From: Desulfamplus sp.
GTDB lineage: Bacteria; Desulfobacterota; Desulfobacteria; Desulfobacterales; Desulfobacteraceae
Reading direction: 5' to 3'
NCBI GenBank assembly: GCA_015232555.1
Contig: JADFZJ010000011.1
Span: forward strand, 1-64,000
Length of the DNA stretch: 64,000 bases
Part shown: positions 28,036-36,709 of the stretch, piece by piece
How the letters are laid out: every line of letters begins with the position of its first letter
Position numbering within the stretch: the stretch's first letter is position 1
Notes under the pieces: model-generated
What the model was told of the DNA's origin: nothing
The model's input: the letters and a program-made list of their open reading frames with translations, nothing else
Database searches by the model: none
Position numbers and translations under genes: made by a program

Positions 28036-28707
28036 TTGACACCTAATGAGATAGAAAAATTAAGTTTTGCTATTATTGAGAAAGAAGCTGGAGAACATAC
28101 ATTTAATCAACAAGAGTGGCAGATTGTTCAAAGAATGATCCATACGTCTGCTGATTTTGAATACATAAAAACTGTAAGGTTTCATCCTTATGCAATATCT
28201 GCTGGTATAGAGGCTATAAAAAAGGGTTCAACATTAATCACAGATACCAATATGGCTCAAGCAGGTATCAGAAAAGGTGAAATATCAATGTTTGGCGGAA
28301 AGGTAATTTGTCTGATAGGTGATGAAGATGTGGCAGATCGGGCAAAAAAAGAGGGAATTACAAGAGCCGTTGCCGCAGTTGATAAATCTGTTGATATTTC
28401 AAATATGCTTAATAAAGATTTAACAGATTCTAATAATCTAAAAAGCAGCAATATATTGAGCAATATCATATATGTAGTTGGTAATGCTCCTACAGCCCTA
28501 TTACGTATTATTGAGCTTCTAAAGAATGGAAAAATTAAACCATCTCTTATAATTGGACTGCCAGTAGGGTTTGTAAATGCAGCTGAATCAAAAGATGACC
28601 TTATACAGCTTGGCTATCCCTATATTTCTAACATAGGAAGAAAAGGAGGGTCAAATGTTGCAGCAAGTATTGTAAATGCTTTGGCAATAATGGCTGCAAG
28701 GAGTTGA
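28036..28707 (+). CDS. cbiC: precorrin-8X methylmutase
   Basis: A 223-residue CbiC/CobH family enzyme that migrates the C-11 methyl group to C-12 to give hydrogenobyrinate or cobyrinate in B12 synthesis. Motifs: VQRMIHTSADF with the catalytic His, DTNMAQAGI, GNAPTALLRI, GLPVGFVNAAESK and GRKGGSNVAASIVNAL. The start is TTG, supported by AAGGGGA eight bases upstream. An Asn/Ser-rich insertion (NKDLTDSNNLKSSNI) sits before GNAPTA. No other cobalamin synthesis gene is adjacent, so it is an orphan here. Confidence 0.94.
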   Translation: MTPNEIEKLSFAIIEKEAGEHTFNQQEWQIVQRMIHTSADFEYIKTVRFHPYAISAGIEAIKKGSTLITDTNMAQAGIRKGEISMFGGKVICLIGDEDVADRAKKEGITRAVAAVDKSVDISNMLNKDLTDSNNLKSSNILSNIIYVVGNAPTALLRIIELLKNGKIKPSLIIGLPVGFVNAAESKDDLIQLGYPYISNIGRKGGSNVAASIVNALAIMAARS

Positions 28708-28743
28708 TCGTAATAAAATTTCAGCAAGATTGATTATATTATG

Positions 28744-28807
28744 GCTGAAAAGCTAAAGCAGGATGTGCTCGCCCAACTGACAGACTGGTGGGCGAGCCAG
28801 ATTCAGC
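28744..28807. terminator. strong hairpin between convergent genes
   Basis: GCTCGCCCA (28767-28775) pairs with TGGGCGAGC (28789-28797), and an outer GCTGAA/TTCAGC pair extends it. There is no clear T-run, so it may be a bidirectional or factor-assisted terminator for cbiC and the M50 homologue. Confidence 0.5.
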
Positions 28808-28855
28808 AGTAGAGAAACAGACAGGATGTTGTACCAAAAATATCCCACCTCCCAA

Positions 28856-29587
28856 TTATCCCGTAATAAACTTAAAAATATATCTCACAACAGGATAAAG
28901 GGCTTCCTCCATGAATGTCCATTTTTTTATTTTAACCAGAATCAAAAACGCCACAAAAATATAGGGGATGGCTTTTATAATATATTTGGGGAAATTCTTG
29001 ATAGTTGATCTAATAAAATCTGTAGGAAAAAAGAGCGAGATTATAGAAAAAATAATATACCCGCCAGCAAGAGGCGGTACGGGAATGCAACTATAAACAA
29101 AAACCATAATATTAACCGCTATAACAATAGAAAACACCTGATCTTCAAGATTCCACTTTTTCATTATAAACAAGATACTTCCTGCTATACTGGCAAGCAG
29201 AAGATTGGCAAAAGCACCTGCAAATCTAACTATCATAAGGGCAATTGCAGGATGTTTGAATTTATCTGTATCTAATTTAATCTGTTTTGACCATCCAAAA
29301 CCAGCGACTGCAAAACATAGTAACCCTGCAAGATTTATATGCAGTAGAGGATTGAAATGGAATCGATCTTTTGCATCTTCCCTTGCATCTCCAAGCATAG
29401 TTGCCATAAATGCTTGAGCCTCTGCATTTACAGTTATTGTAAGCATAACAGCAATAATAAAAATAACCGCTTTGTCAAATTCAAGATTAGAAAAATTGAG
29501 AAGAAAAGGAACATCAATTGATGAAAGATTAGGAAGATTTATGTTGTTTAGCTGGAGAATTGTTGTAGATGGATTAGAAGCAGGCAT
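28856..29587 (-). CDS. site-2 protease (M50) homologue with lost catalytic residues
   Basis: A 243-residue multi-span membrane protein. It aligns by eye with prokaryotic M50B rhomboid-like site-2 proteases. The landmark FNPLLHIN (78-85) corresponds to FNPLxHID, and CIPVPPLAGG corresponds to the PPLDGxR motif. The zinc motif HExxH is replaced by NAEAQ (54-58), so both His and the Glu are gone, and the later Asp residues are Asn85 and Ala. It is thus predicted to be proteolytically inactive, perhaps a membrane chaperone or substrate-binding pseudoprotease. It could also be a decaying gene, although the frame is fully open. Confidence 0.82.
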   Translation of the reverse strand: MPASNPSTTILQLNNINLPNLSSIDVPFLLNFSNLEFDKAVIFIIAVMLTITVNAEAQAFMATMLGDAREDAKDRFHFNPLLHINLAGLLCFAVAGFGWSKQIKLDTDKFKHPAIALMIVRFAGAFANLLLASIAGSILFIMKKWNLEDQVFSIVIAVNIMVFVYSCIPVPPLAGGYIIFSIISLFFPTDFIRSTIKNFPKYIIKAIPYIFVAFLILVKIKKWTFMEEALYPVVRYIFKFITG

Positions 29588-29745
29588 ACAGATTATCCAA
29601 TTTTGAAAATAAATTCTGAATCACAGATTGGGCTTATTATATCTATTACATTAATATTTCAGTGTAATATCTTAATCAGCAATAATCCGTGATTCAGGTT
29701 AGTATTAATTTAGTTATCCTCGGTTATCCATTCTCTGGCTGATTA

Positions 29746-31071
29746 TTATCCCCGCTGTGGCTGGAGTTGAGCAGATTCGCCTCCATACTGCGGCTTTGTT
29801 GTAATCCTTGCAAGCAGCACCCCGCCTATCAATAGTCCCCCTGAGATATAAAACGCATAGTCCAGACTGCCGGTGACATCCTGAATCCAACCGCCGATTC
29901 TTGCCATAAAAAAGCCCAGCCCCCAGCCGATGAATACTAATCCATAGTTAAAACCGAGATTTTTTCCGCCAAAGAAATCTGCTGTAAAAGACGGCATAAG
30001 AGCAAGTCCTCCACCATACTGCCAGTAAGCAATACCGACCACAACGAAGAGGAGGAATAGATTTGCTGTCTTGATTACAAAAGGAAGAGAAAATAGACAC
30101 AGGGCGGATACACCGCAGTTAAGACAGTAGGCGTTCAATCGTCCGATTTTGTCCGAATAAAACCCTGTACCAACACGTCCACAAGCGTTAACAAGCCCTC
30201 CGAACGAGACTAATAACCAAGCATTTGCTACGAAAAACGGCATACCTTTCGCAGTACTCATAAGAAGACCGTTGGCACTGCTTATGATAAGAAGACCTGA
30301 TTGTGTTGTGAGTATAAACATTACAACCAAAGCATAGAACTGCCAAGTTTTCATCATGTCGCCTGCTTCCCAGTTATGGGTCTTTTCCGTGGCACCTTTC
30401 TGTCCTGCATTCGTAACGTTTACAGGGGGTTGATACCCTGGAGGTGGAGCTTTGAGCATTTGACCTGCAATAACAACAATTACAGCAAAAAAGATTCCAA
30501 GATAAATAAAACTGCCTGAAATTCCGTAAGCCTTGAGCAGGTAAGATCCAAGTCCGCCGATGTAAAGAGCAGCTCCGCCGTATCCACCGACAACCAGACC
30601 GGCAATCAATCCTCTTTTTTCAGGGCCAAACCACTTTAAAGCAGCAGGTGTTGGGGCTGCGTATCCAATGCCCATTCCAGCACCACCAAGTATTCCAAAA
30701 CCAATAATAAGGCCGGCATAACTCTTCATCATGCCAGCAACAATACAGCCTGCTGCTAACAAAAGACCACCGAGTGTGGCACCAAATTTCGGGCTGATTT
30801 TGTCCTGGATTCTTCCGCCAGGGATCATCAGAAGAGCGAAAATAATGACGCACAGAGAAAACGGGGTTGCGGCTTCCGCATTGGTCAGGTATACCCAGCC
30901 CGCATTTATTCCGTTGGGGTCCATCGCCTGCCCTGCTTTGGTAACATCAACAAGAGCGGATTTCCAGATGCTCCACGCATAAAGAATACCAAGACAGAGG
31001 TTTATAGCTGTACCGGAAAAAGTTGTTATCCAAGCCTGTGTTGGAACTTTTTCAATTGCTTGTGTAGCCAT
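29746..31071 (-). CDS. MFS transporter, OxlT/monocarboxylate type
   Basis: A 441-residue, 12-span major facilitator protein. The N-terminus (INLCLGILYAWSIWKSAL) and FYSDKIGRLNAYCLN are typical of the oxalate/formate antiporter-like family, which also includes short monocarboxylate carriers. AAGGAGAT lies ahead of the ATG. It follows prpE and acsA on the same strand, about 150 bases after prpE. The likely role is uptake of acetate, propionate or a related acid for the two ligases; the substrate is an inference from neighbours. Confidence 0.88.
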   Translation of the reverse strand: MATQAIEKVPTQAWITTFSGTAINLCLGILYAWSIWKSALVDVTKAGQAMDPNGINAGWVYLTNAEAATPFSLCVIIFALLMIPGGRIQDKISPKFGATLGGLLLAAGCIVAGMMKSYAGLIIGFGILGGAGMGIGYAAPTPAALKWFGPEKRGLIAGLVVGGYGGAALYIGGLGSYLLKAYGISGSFIYLGIFFAVIVVIAGQMLKAPPPGYQPPVNVTNAGQKGATEKTHNWEAGDMMKTWQFYALVVMFILTTQSGLLIISSANGLLMSTAKGMPFFVANAWLLVSFGGLVNACGRVGTGFYSDKIGRLNAYCLNCGVSALCLFSLPFVIKTANLFLLFVVVGIAYWQYGGGLALMPSFTADFFGGKNLGFNYGLVFIGWGLGFFMARIGGWIQDVTGSLDYAFYISGGLLIGGVLLARITTKPQYGGESAQLQPQRG

Positions 31072-31180
31072 TTTAAATCTCCTTATAATATAGAAATCTT
31101 AAATTGCAAGTTGCCATCGCAAATATGAAAATTTTCAATTACAAATCGTCATCCTCTACTATAGATTGGGATGAGGATTT

Positions 31181-31216
31181 AGGCAGGGAATATACATTGA
31201 TGTACGTTCCCTGCCT
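31181..31216 (-). terminator. hairpin after prpE
   Basis: AGGCAGGGAA (31181-31190) pairs with TTCCCTGCCT (31207-31216), with an inner TAC/GTA. It begins eight bases past the prpE stop. It lacks a T-run, so it may act as an intercistronic processing or attenuation hairpin before the MFS gene. Confidence 0.5.
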
Positions 31217-31223
31217 GTAGACA

Positions 31224-33128
31224 TCATTTGGCCTGTGGGCCATAACCGACCTTACCGAGACTCTCTTCAATCTCTTCAAGAATAACAGGATCATCAATGG
31301 TTGCCGGAACTTTATATTCTTTTCTATCGGCAATACTTCGCATTGTTCCCCGAAGAATTTTTCCTGATCTTGTTTTGGGAAGCCTTTTGACGACAGTGGC
31401 CGTCTTGAACGCTGCAACAGGTCCAATCATATCCCTGACCATCTGAACAGCCTCTTTTACGATTTCGGCGTGATCTCTTGTAACACCAGCATTGAGAACC
31501 AAGAATCCAAGCGGCACCTGCCCCTTGAGCTGATCTTCCACACCCATGACTGCACACTCTGCTACATCAGGGTGATTTGCAAGAACCTCTTCCATAGCAC
31601 CAGTAGATAACCTGTGCCCCGCAACATTTATAATATCGTCTGTTCTTGACATGACATAGACATAGCCCTCATCGTCAATAAAACCTGCATCAGCAGTTTT
31701 ATAGTACCCTGGGAACTCCTCAAGGTATGCTTTGATATATCTATCGTCATTCTGCCACAACGTAGGAAGTGTTCCAGGAGGAAGAGGAAGTTTAACAACA
31801 ATTGCTCCAATTTGTCCGGCAGGAAGCACTTTACAGTCAGCATCAACAACCTGAACATCCCACCCTGGAACAGCTTTTGTTGGAGAGCCGGGTTTTACAG
31901 GAAATCTCTCAATTCCCATGCAATTGGCAGCAATTGCCCACCCAGTTTCTGTCTGCCACCAGTGATCAATTACTGGAACTTTGAGGTTTCTTTCTGACCA
32001 ATGGAGTGTATCAGGGTCTGTTCTTTCGCCAGCAAGGAAAAGAATTTCAAATTTTGAGAGATCGTAATTTTTTACAAGTTTAGCTTCAGGGTCTTCCCGT
32101 TTAATAGCACGGAATGCTGTTGGGGCTGTAAACATTGATTTGACTTTATATTCCGAGATAACCCGCCAGAAGGTTCCTGCATCAGGAGTTCCTACAGGTT
32201 TTCCTTCAAACATCACCGTCGCAGCCCCTTTAAATAAAGGTGCATAGACAATGTAGGAGTGTCCTACAACCCAGCCAATATCAGATGCAGCCCACCAGAC
32301 ATCGCCTTCGTCAATGTTATAAACAGCTTTCATCGTCCACTTGAGAGCCACCATGTGTCCACCGTTGTCTCTTACAACACCTTTTGGCTGTCCTGTGGTG
32401 CCTGAAGTGTAAAGGATATAGAGAGGATCCGTTGCCTTGACAGGCACACAGGCGTGTGGTTTTGCATCAGACATCAATGTTTTCCAATCATAGTCCCTAC
32501 CAGACTGAAGTGTTGCAGTCTCCATTGGACGCTGAAAAATAATTGTTGCATTGGGTTTATTCTCGGAAAGGTCAATAGCCTTGTCAAGAAGAGGTTTGTA
32601 TGGAATCTTCTTTTTAACTTCAATGCCACATGAGGCTGAGATAATAACTTTAGGTTTAGCATCATTAATGCGGGTTGCAAGTTCGTTTGGAGCAAATCCA
32701 CCAAATACAACAGAATGGACAGCACCAATACGGGCACATCCAAGCATTGCAATTGCAGCTTCTGGAATCATGGGCATGTAGATAATAACTCTATCGCCCT
32801 TTTCAACGCCCATTGAATTTAAAACACCAGCGAATTTTGCCACCTCATCTCTTAATTGATTAAAGGTGTAGGTTCTTTTGGTGTCTGTAACAGGGCTGTC
32901 ATAAATAAGGGCAGTCCTGTCCCCCTTGCCATTATCAATATGGAGATCCAGAGCATTGTAGCAGGTGTTCATCTCTCCGCCGGTGAACCACCTGTAGAAT
33001 GGTTTATTGGAATCATCAAGCACTTTATCCCATTTTTTATACCAGTGACAATCTTCAGCAACATGACCCCAGAAACCATCAGGATCATTCAGGGATTTTT
33101 CGTAAGCATCTTTATACAGGTTTGACAT
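31224..33128 (-). CDS. prpE: propionyl-CoA synthetase
   Basis: A 634-residue AMP-forming acyl-CoA synthetase. The N-terminus (FWGHVAEDCHWYKKWDKVLD, FYRWFTGGEMNTCYNALD) and overall length match PrpE. ATP motif YTSGTTGQPKGV, VDHWWQTETGW-like acyl pocket (VIDHWWQTETGWAI), hinge RTDDIINVAGHRLSTG and catalytic Lys in PKTRSGKILR are all intact. That Lys is the usual acetylation control site. It makes propionyl-CoA from propionate and can accept acetate. It lies directly after acsA and before the MFS carrier. Confidence 0.93.
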   Translation of the reverse strand: MSNLYKDAYEKSLNDPDGFWGHVAEDCHWYKKWDKVLDDSNKPFYRWFTGGEMNTCYNALDLHIDNGKGDRTALIYDSPVTDTKRTYTFNQLRDEVAKFAGVLNSMGVEKGDRVIIYMPMIPEAAIAMLGCARIGAVHSVVFGGFAPNELATRINDAKPKVIISASCGIEVKKKIPYKPLLDKAIDLSENKPNATIIFQRPMETATLQSGRDYDWKTLMSDAKPHACVPVKATDPLYILYTSGTTGQPKGVVRDNGGHMVALKWTMKAVYNIDEGDVWWAASDIGWVVGHSYIVYAPLFKGAATVMFEGKPVGTPDAGTFWRVISEYKVKSMFTAPTAFRAIKREDPEAKLVKNYDLSKFEILFLAGERTDPDTLHWSERNLKVPVIDHWWQTETGWAIAANCMGIERFPVKPGSPTKAVPGWDVQVVDADCKVLPAGQIGAIVVKLPLPPGTLPTLWQNDDRYIKAYLEEFPGYYKTADAGFIDDEGYVYVMSRTDDIINVAGHRLSTGAMEEVLANHPDVAECAVMGVEDQLKGQVPLGFLVLNAGVTRDHAEIVKEAVQMVRDMIGPVAAFKTATVVKRLPKTRSGKILRGTMRSIADRKEYKVPATIDDPVILEEIEESLGKVGYGPQAK

Positions 33129-33174
33129 GAATTTAAGTCCTTATTATCGTATTGTTAAGAAATCAAGAGAGAAA

Positions 33175-33197
33175 ACCCCGCCCTTTGTGGGCGAGGT
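33175..33197 (-). terminator. Rho-independent terminator of acsA
   Basis: On the minus strand ACCTCGCCC and GGGCGGGGT form a stem with a five-base loop followed by TTTTCTC. It lies about 80 bases past the acsA stop. Confidence 0.65.
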
Positions 33198-33279
33198 TGT
33201 AAACAGAATTATAAGACTTGGAAAGTACTGATTAAGACTTAAAGCCAGTAAAAGGCTTGAAGCTTAAATCACAGGATTC

Positions 33280-35313
33280 TTACGATTTATCAACAAGATG
33301 TTTAATAGTTTCAACTACTTCAGGGTTGGCAAGGGTCATTACATTACCCACATCGCCTTTGTTTGAGATCGCACCAAGAACTCTTCGCATGATTTTCCCT
33401 GAACGGGTTTTAGGCATATCAGGCACAATCCAAACCTTTCTGGGTTTGGCAAGTTTTCCGATCTTCTGACAGACCATATCGGAAATCTTCTGAGCAAGGG
33501 CATCGCTCGCCTTAATTCCTGGTTTCAGGGCAATATAAAGATCTGGTTCTTTACCTTTAACCTCATGAGCTACTGGTACTACAGCGGCTTCAGCAACCTC
33601 TTCCACTGCAAGGGCAGCAGATTCAATCTCTTTTGTACCAAGTCTGTGACCTGAAACATTGATAACATCGTCAATTCGTCCAAGAATTCTGTAATAACCA
33701 TCTTCTGATCTTGTAGCTGCATCTCCAGCGATATATGGCCAGTCTCTCCAATCTTTACTTGCTGGATTCTTGCAGTATCTTGCAAAATAGGTCTTAACAA
33801 ATCTGTCTCTGTCACCCCAAATAGTCTGCATAAGACCAGGCCATGGATTTTGAATACAAATATTACCTGCAATTCCTGGTTTTGTAATTTCGTTACCATC
33901 TTCGTCAAATATAATTGGATGAATACCGGGAACACCGGGACCCGCACTGCCAGGTTTCATGGGTTTAATGCCAGGAACAGTGCTGCAAAGGAATCCACCT
34001 GTCTCTGTCTGCCACCATGTATCCACAATGATAGCCTCACCTTTACCAACTGCCGACTCATACCATTTCCAGACAACAGGCTCAATTGGCTCGCCAACAG
34101 TGGTCATGTGCTTAAAGTGATAGTTGTATTTTTCTGGCTCATTTGGTCCTATTTTTCGTAAGGCACGAATTGCGGTGGGTGCTGTGTGGAAAATGTTGAC
34201 ATCCAAGTCTTGAGAAATTCTCCATGAACGACCTGCATCAGGATAGGTTGGTACGCCTTCATAAATTACAGTAGATGCACAGAGGGCAAGTGGACCATAG
34301 ACAATAAATGAGTGACCTGTAATCCAGCCAATGTCTGCCATGCACCAGTAAACATCTGTGGGGTGAATATCCTGAATATATTTTGACATTGCAGTAACAT
34401 AGGCAAGATATCCGCCTGTACCATGCTGTGCACCTTTAGGTTTACCGGTTGTACCACTGGTGTACATCAAGAATAGAGGCTCTTCGGAGAGCATCTCTTC
34501 CGGCTCAATTCTTGCTCCGTAATATTTTTTTAACACGTCATTGACAAAATAGTCACGTCCCTCAACCATAGGTGTTTCACTAGAGGATTTGCCTGGATAA
34601 CGCTGCCATACTAAAACCTTATCAACCACCTGACCATCTTTTGCAGCAAGTGCCACAGCCTCGTCCGCATTCATTTTGTGGTTCAAAAGTTTACCTGATC
34701 TGTAGTAGGCATCCATGCTGATAAGAACTCTTGAATTGGAGTCAACAATTCTGTCTGCACAGGCACTTGCAGAAAATCCGCCAAATACAACAGAGTGGAT
34801 AACACCAAGTCTTGCACAGGCAAGCATTGTAATTGGAAGTTCGGCAGACATCGGCATATGGACTGTAACCCTGTCTCCACGTTTCAGACCTGCGAAATCG
34901 CGAAGAAGTGCTGCAAATTCATTAACTCTGACATAAAGCTCCTGATAGGTAATATGATCAACTCTCTCTTCTTCAAGTTCTGGCACAAAGTGGATTGCTG
35001 TTTTGTTCTTGTTATCTTTAAGATGGCGGTCAATACAGTTATAACTGGCATTGATTTTACCTCCTTTAAACCACTTCCAGCAGGGTGCATCACTGGTATC
35101 CAGCACTTGATCCCAATACTTATACCATGTGAGCATTTCTGCATATTCTGTAAAGCAGTCAGGAAAATTATCCAAACTGAAACGTTCATAAATAGCTGGA
35201 TCAGTTACATTTGCCTGACCGATAAATTTGGTTGAAGGATGATAGTAATCTTCTTCTTGCCAGTGTACAGCAATCTGTGCCTCTGTTGTTTCCAAAACAT
35301 TTGTGTCGCCCAT
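33280..35313 (-). CDS. acsA: acetyl-CoA synthetase (AMP-forming)
   Basis: 677 residues. It activates acetate to acetyl-CoA. Motifs: WYKYWDQVLD near the N-terminus, YTSGTTGKPKGA, DTWWQTETGGF (acyl-pocket Trp), GRIDDVINVSGHRLGT, and the acetylation-controlled catalytic Lys in PKTRSGKIMRR. It is a little longer than most bacterial Acs proteins. In complete-oxidising Desulfobacterota acetate enters the carbonyl/acetyl-CoA pathway this way. A long upstream gap (35314-35890) should hold its promoter. Confidence 0.95.
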   Translation of the reverse strand: MGDTNVLETTEAQIAVHWQEEDYYHPSTKFIGQANVTDPAIYERFSLDNFPDCFTEYAEMLTWYKYWDQVLDTSDAPCWKWFKGGKINASYNCIDRHLKDNKNKTAIHFVPELEEERVDHITYQELYVRVNEFAALLRDFAGLKRGDRVTVHMPMSAELPITMLACARLGVIHSVVFGGFSASACADRIVDSNSRVLISMDAYYRSGKLLNHKMNADEAVALAAKDGQVVDKVLVWQRYPGKSSSETPMVEGRDYFVNDVLKKYYGARIEPEEMLSEEPLFLMYTSGTTGKPKGAQHGTGGYLAYVTAMSKYIQDIHPTDVYWCMADIGWITGHSFIVYGPLALCASTVIYEGVPTYPDAGRSWRISQDLDVNIFHTAPTAIRALRKIGPNEPEKYNYHFKHMTTVGEPIEPVVWKWYESAVGKGEAIIVDTWWQTETGGFLCSTVPGIKPMKPGSAGPGVPGIHPIIFDEDGNEITKPGIAGNICIQNPWPGLMQTIWGDRDRFVKTYFARYCKNPASKDWRDWPYIAGDAATRSEDGYYRILGRIDDVINVSGHRLGTKEIESAALAVEEVAEAAVVPVAHEVKGKEPDLYIALKPGIKASDALAQKISDMVCQKIGKLAKPRKVWIVPDMPKTRSGKIMRRVLGAISNKGDVGNVMTLANPEVVETIKHLVDKS

Positions 35314-35890
35314 TGGTGTTCTCCTGAATTTTTTAGTTTAAAATATAGAATTAGCATTTAAGGAGTTTGAGATAAAATATTTTAAGGAACTGAACTTTAA
35401 GAAACTGAGATAAGATTTAAAAACTTAGATAAGTTACGATAAAATTAAAAAGTTATGAATCAGCGATTTTATAATTAGTTATCACCTCCCCTAAGAAAGA
35501 TACAATATTATAAATTAATTTACACAGTATGAATTAAATCCAATAATTTTTTATGAGGATAATCCATTGACCATGTTTAATTACAATTGGTTACAATTAG
35601 TCAGCCGATTTGATACGTCATTTTTATAGAGGTCAGAAAGAGTTGCAAACAGAACATATTAATTGAAGATGATTCAGAAAATTGAAATGACTATAAAAAG
35701 AAAAAAAACATTAGTCAATAAGTTTTTTTAAAAAAAACAAACTAAATTTATAAAAAAATGGATCAGAAGATGAATTTACAGTTTTAATTTTACGGATAAG
35801 TTGATTTTATCAATTATATCGGGTAAGAATTCTGATAATTATCACAGAGATAGGACGGTTTAATTTTAATAAATAAGGATAAAAAATAAA
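35314..35890. other. AT-rich divergent intergenic region (577 bp)
   Basis: It contains no convincing gene. It separates acsA (minus) from the LUD gene (plus) and should carry both promoters. It holds direct repeats of TTACAATT near 35580-35600 and a perfect 12-bp palindrome TGATAATTATCA at 35833-35844. No clear consensus promoter stood out. Confidence 0.5.
35833..35844. promoter_or_regulatory. palindrome upstream of the LUD gene
   Basis: TGATAATTATCA is a perfect palindrome ending 46 bases before the ATG. It resembles the half-site style of Fur-family boxes but is too short to assign. Confidence 0.3.
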
Positions 35891-36544
35891 ATGAAAAATC
35901 CCGAATTGAATTACTGGAATCAACGTTTGACAAAGATTAAAGAAAACTTCGAAGAGAATAATTTTGAGGTATTCATTGCACAGAGTGTTGAAGAAGCCAA
36001 AGAGAACGTTCTTAATAAAATTATGCCTCCACTTGAAGTTAAATCTATATCATGGGGAGGCTCAATTACTTTTATTGCCACAGGGCTTTTTCATATACTT
36101 AAAGATGATGAGCGATATAAAGTGATAAATACCTTTGACAAGACGATCTCTGCTGAAGAGCAGATGGAAAGAAGAAGACAATCTCTTCTTGTTGATCTTT
36201 TTATCACTGGCACCAACGCTATTACCGAAGATGGTAAACTTGTCAATCTTGATATGATAGGCAACAGAATTGGAGGAATAACATTCGGACCTCGTAATGT
36301 TATTATACTTGTTGGAAGAAATAAAATATGCTGTGACATTGACGATGCCATGTACAGGATAAAAAATTATGCTGCACCTGTAAATACAATGAATTTAGAT
36401 AAAAAGACTCCATGTAGCAAGACAGGATTCTGTCATAACTGCCAGTCTCCTGATAGAATATGTAATACATGGGTCATTACAGAGAAATGTTTTCCGGCGA
36501 AAAGAGTTAAAATTGTTTTGATAAATGAAGACCTTGGTTTTTAA
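35891..36544 (+). CDS. LUD-domain protein (LutC/YkgG-like)
   Basis: A 217-residue protein of the LUD (DUF162) family. WGGSITFIATGL, LFITGTNAITEDGKLVNLD and FGPRNVIILVGRNK are the standard family blocks. A cysteine-rich C-terminus (PCSKTGFCHNCQSPDRICN) is typical of the single-domain subgroup. LUD proteins work with LutA/LutB iron-sulfur proteins in lactate oxidation, but neither is adjacent, so a lactate role is not shown. The start ATG is preceded by AAGGATAAAAAATAAA, a modest ribosome site. Confidence 0.85.
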   Translation: MKNPELNYWNQRLTKIKENFEENNFEVFIAQSVEEAKENVLNKIMPPLEVKSISWGGSITFIATGLFHILKDDERYKVINTFDKTISAEEQMERRRQSLLVDLFITGTNAITEDGKLVNLDMIGNRIGGITFGPRNVIILVGRNKICCDIDDAMYRIKNYAAPVNTMNLDKKTPCSKTGFCHNCQSPDRICNTWVITEKCFPAKRVKIVLINEDLGF

Positions 36545-36636
36545 TTATTGACCTATAACACAGGTTTTTATTTTTGATTCATAACCCGCTACGCTTTAAC
36601 GAAGCATAACATGCCTTGAGAGGCACAACGAAATAT

Positions 36637-36683
36637 AAAACTGTAAGAGGCGATTGGATTGATTAATCGCCTCTTACAGTTTT
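36637..36683. terminator. 19-bp perfect inverted repeat; terminator or attenuator
   Basis: AAAACTGTAAGAGGCGATT (36637-36655) is exactly repeated in inverse at 36665-36683, with a nine-base loop. The flanking A and T tracts make it a bidirectional-looking terminator. It ends 27 bases before the DUF166 start, so it can end the LUD transcript or attenuate the following genes. Confidence 0.8.
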
Positions 36684-36709
36684 ATTTACAAAAAAAGAAT
36701 TATAAAAAT

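Noticed and set aside
34795-35235. 146-codon plus-strand frame
   Set aside because: It lies wholly antisense to acsA, lacks a ribosome site and has a Cys/Phe/Ile-rich composition with no motif.
36659-36709. 17-codon upstream extension of the DUF166 gene
   Set aside because: It begins inside the 3' arm of the 19-bp hairpin and has no family similarity.
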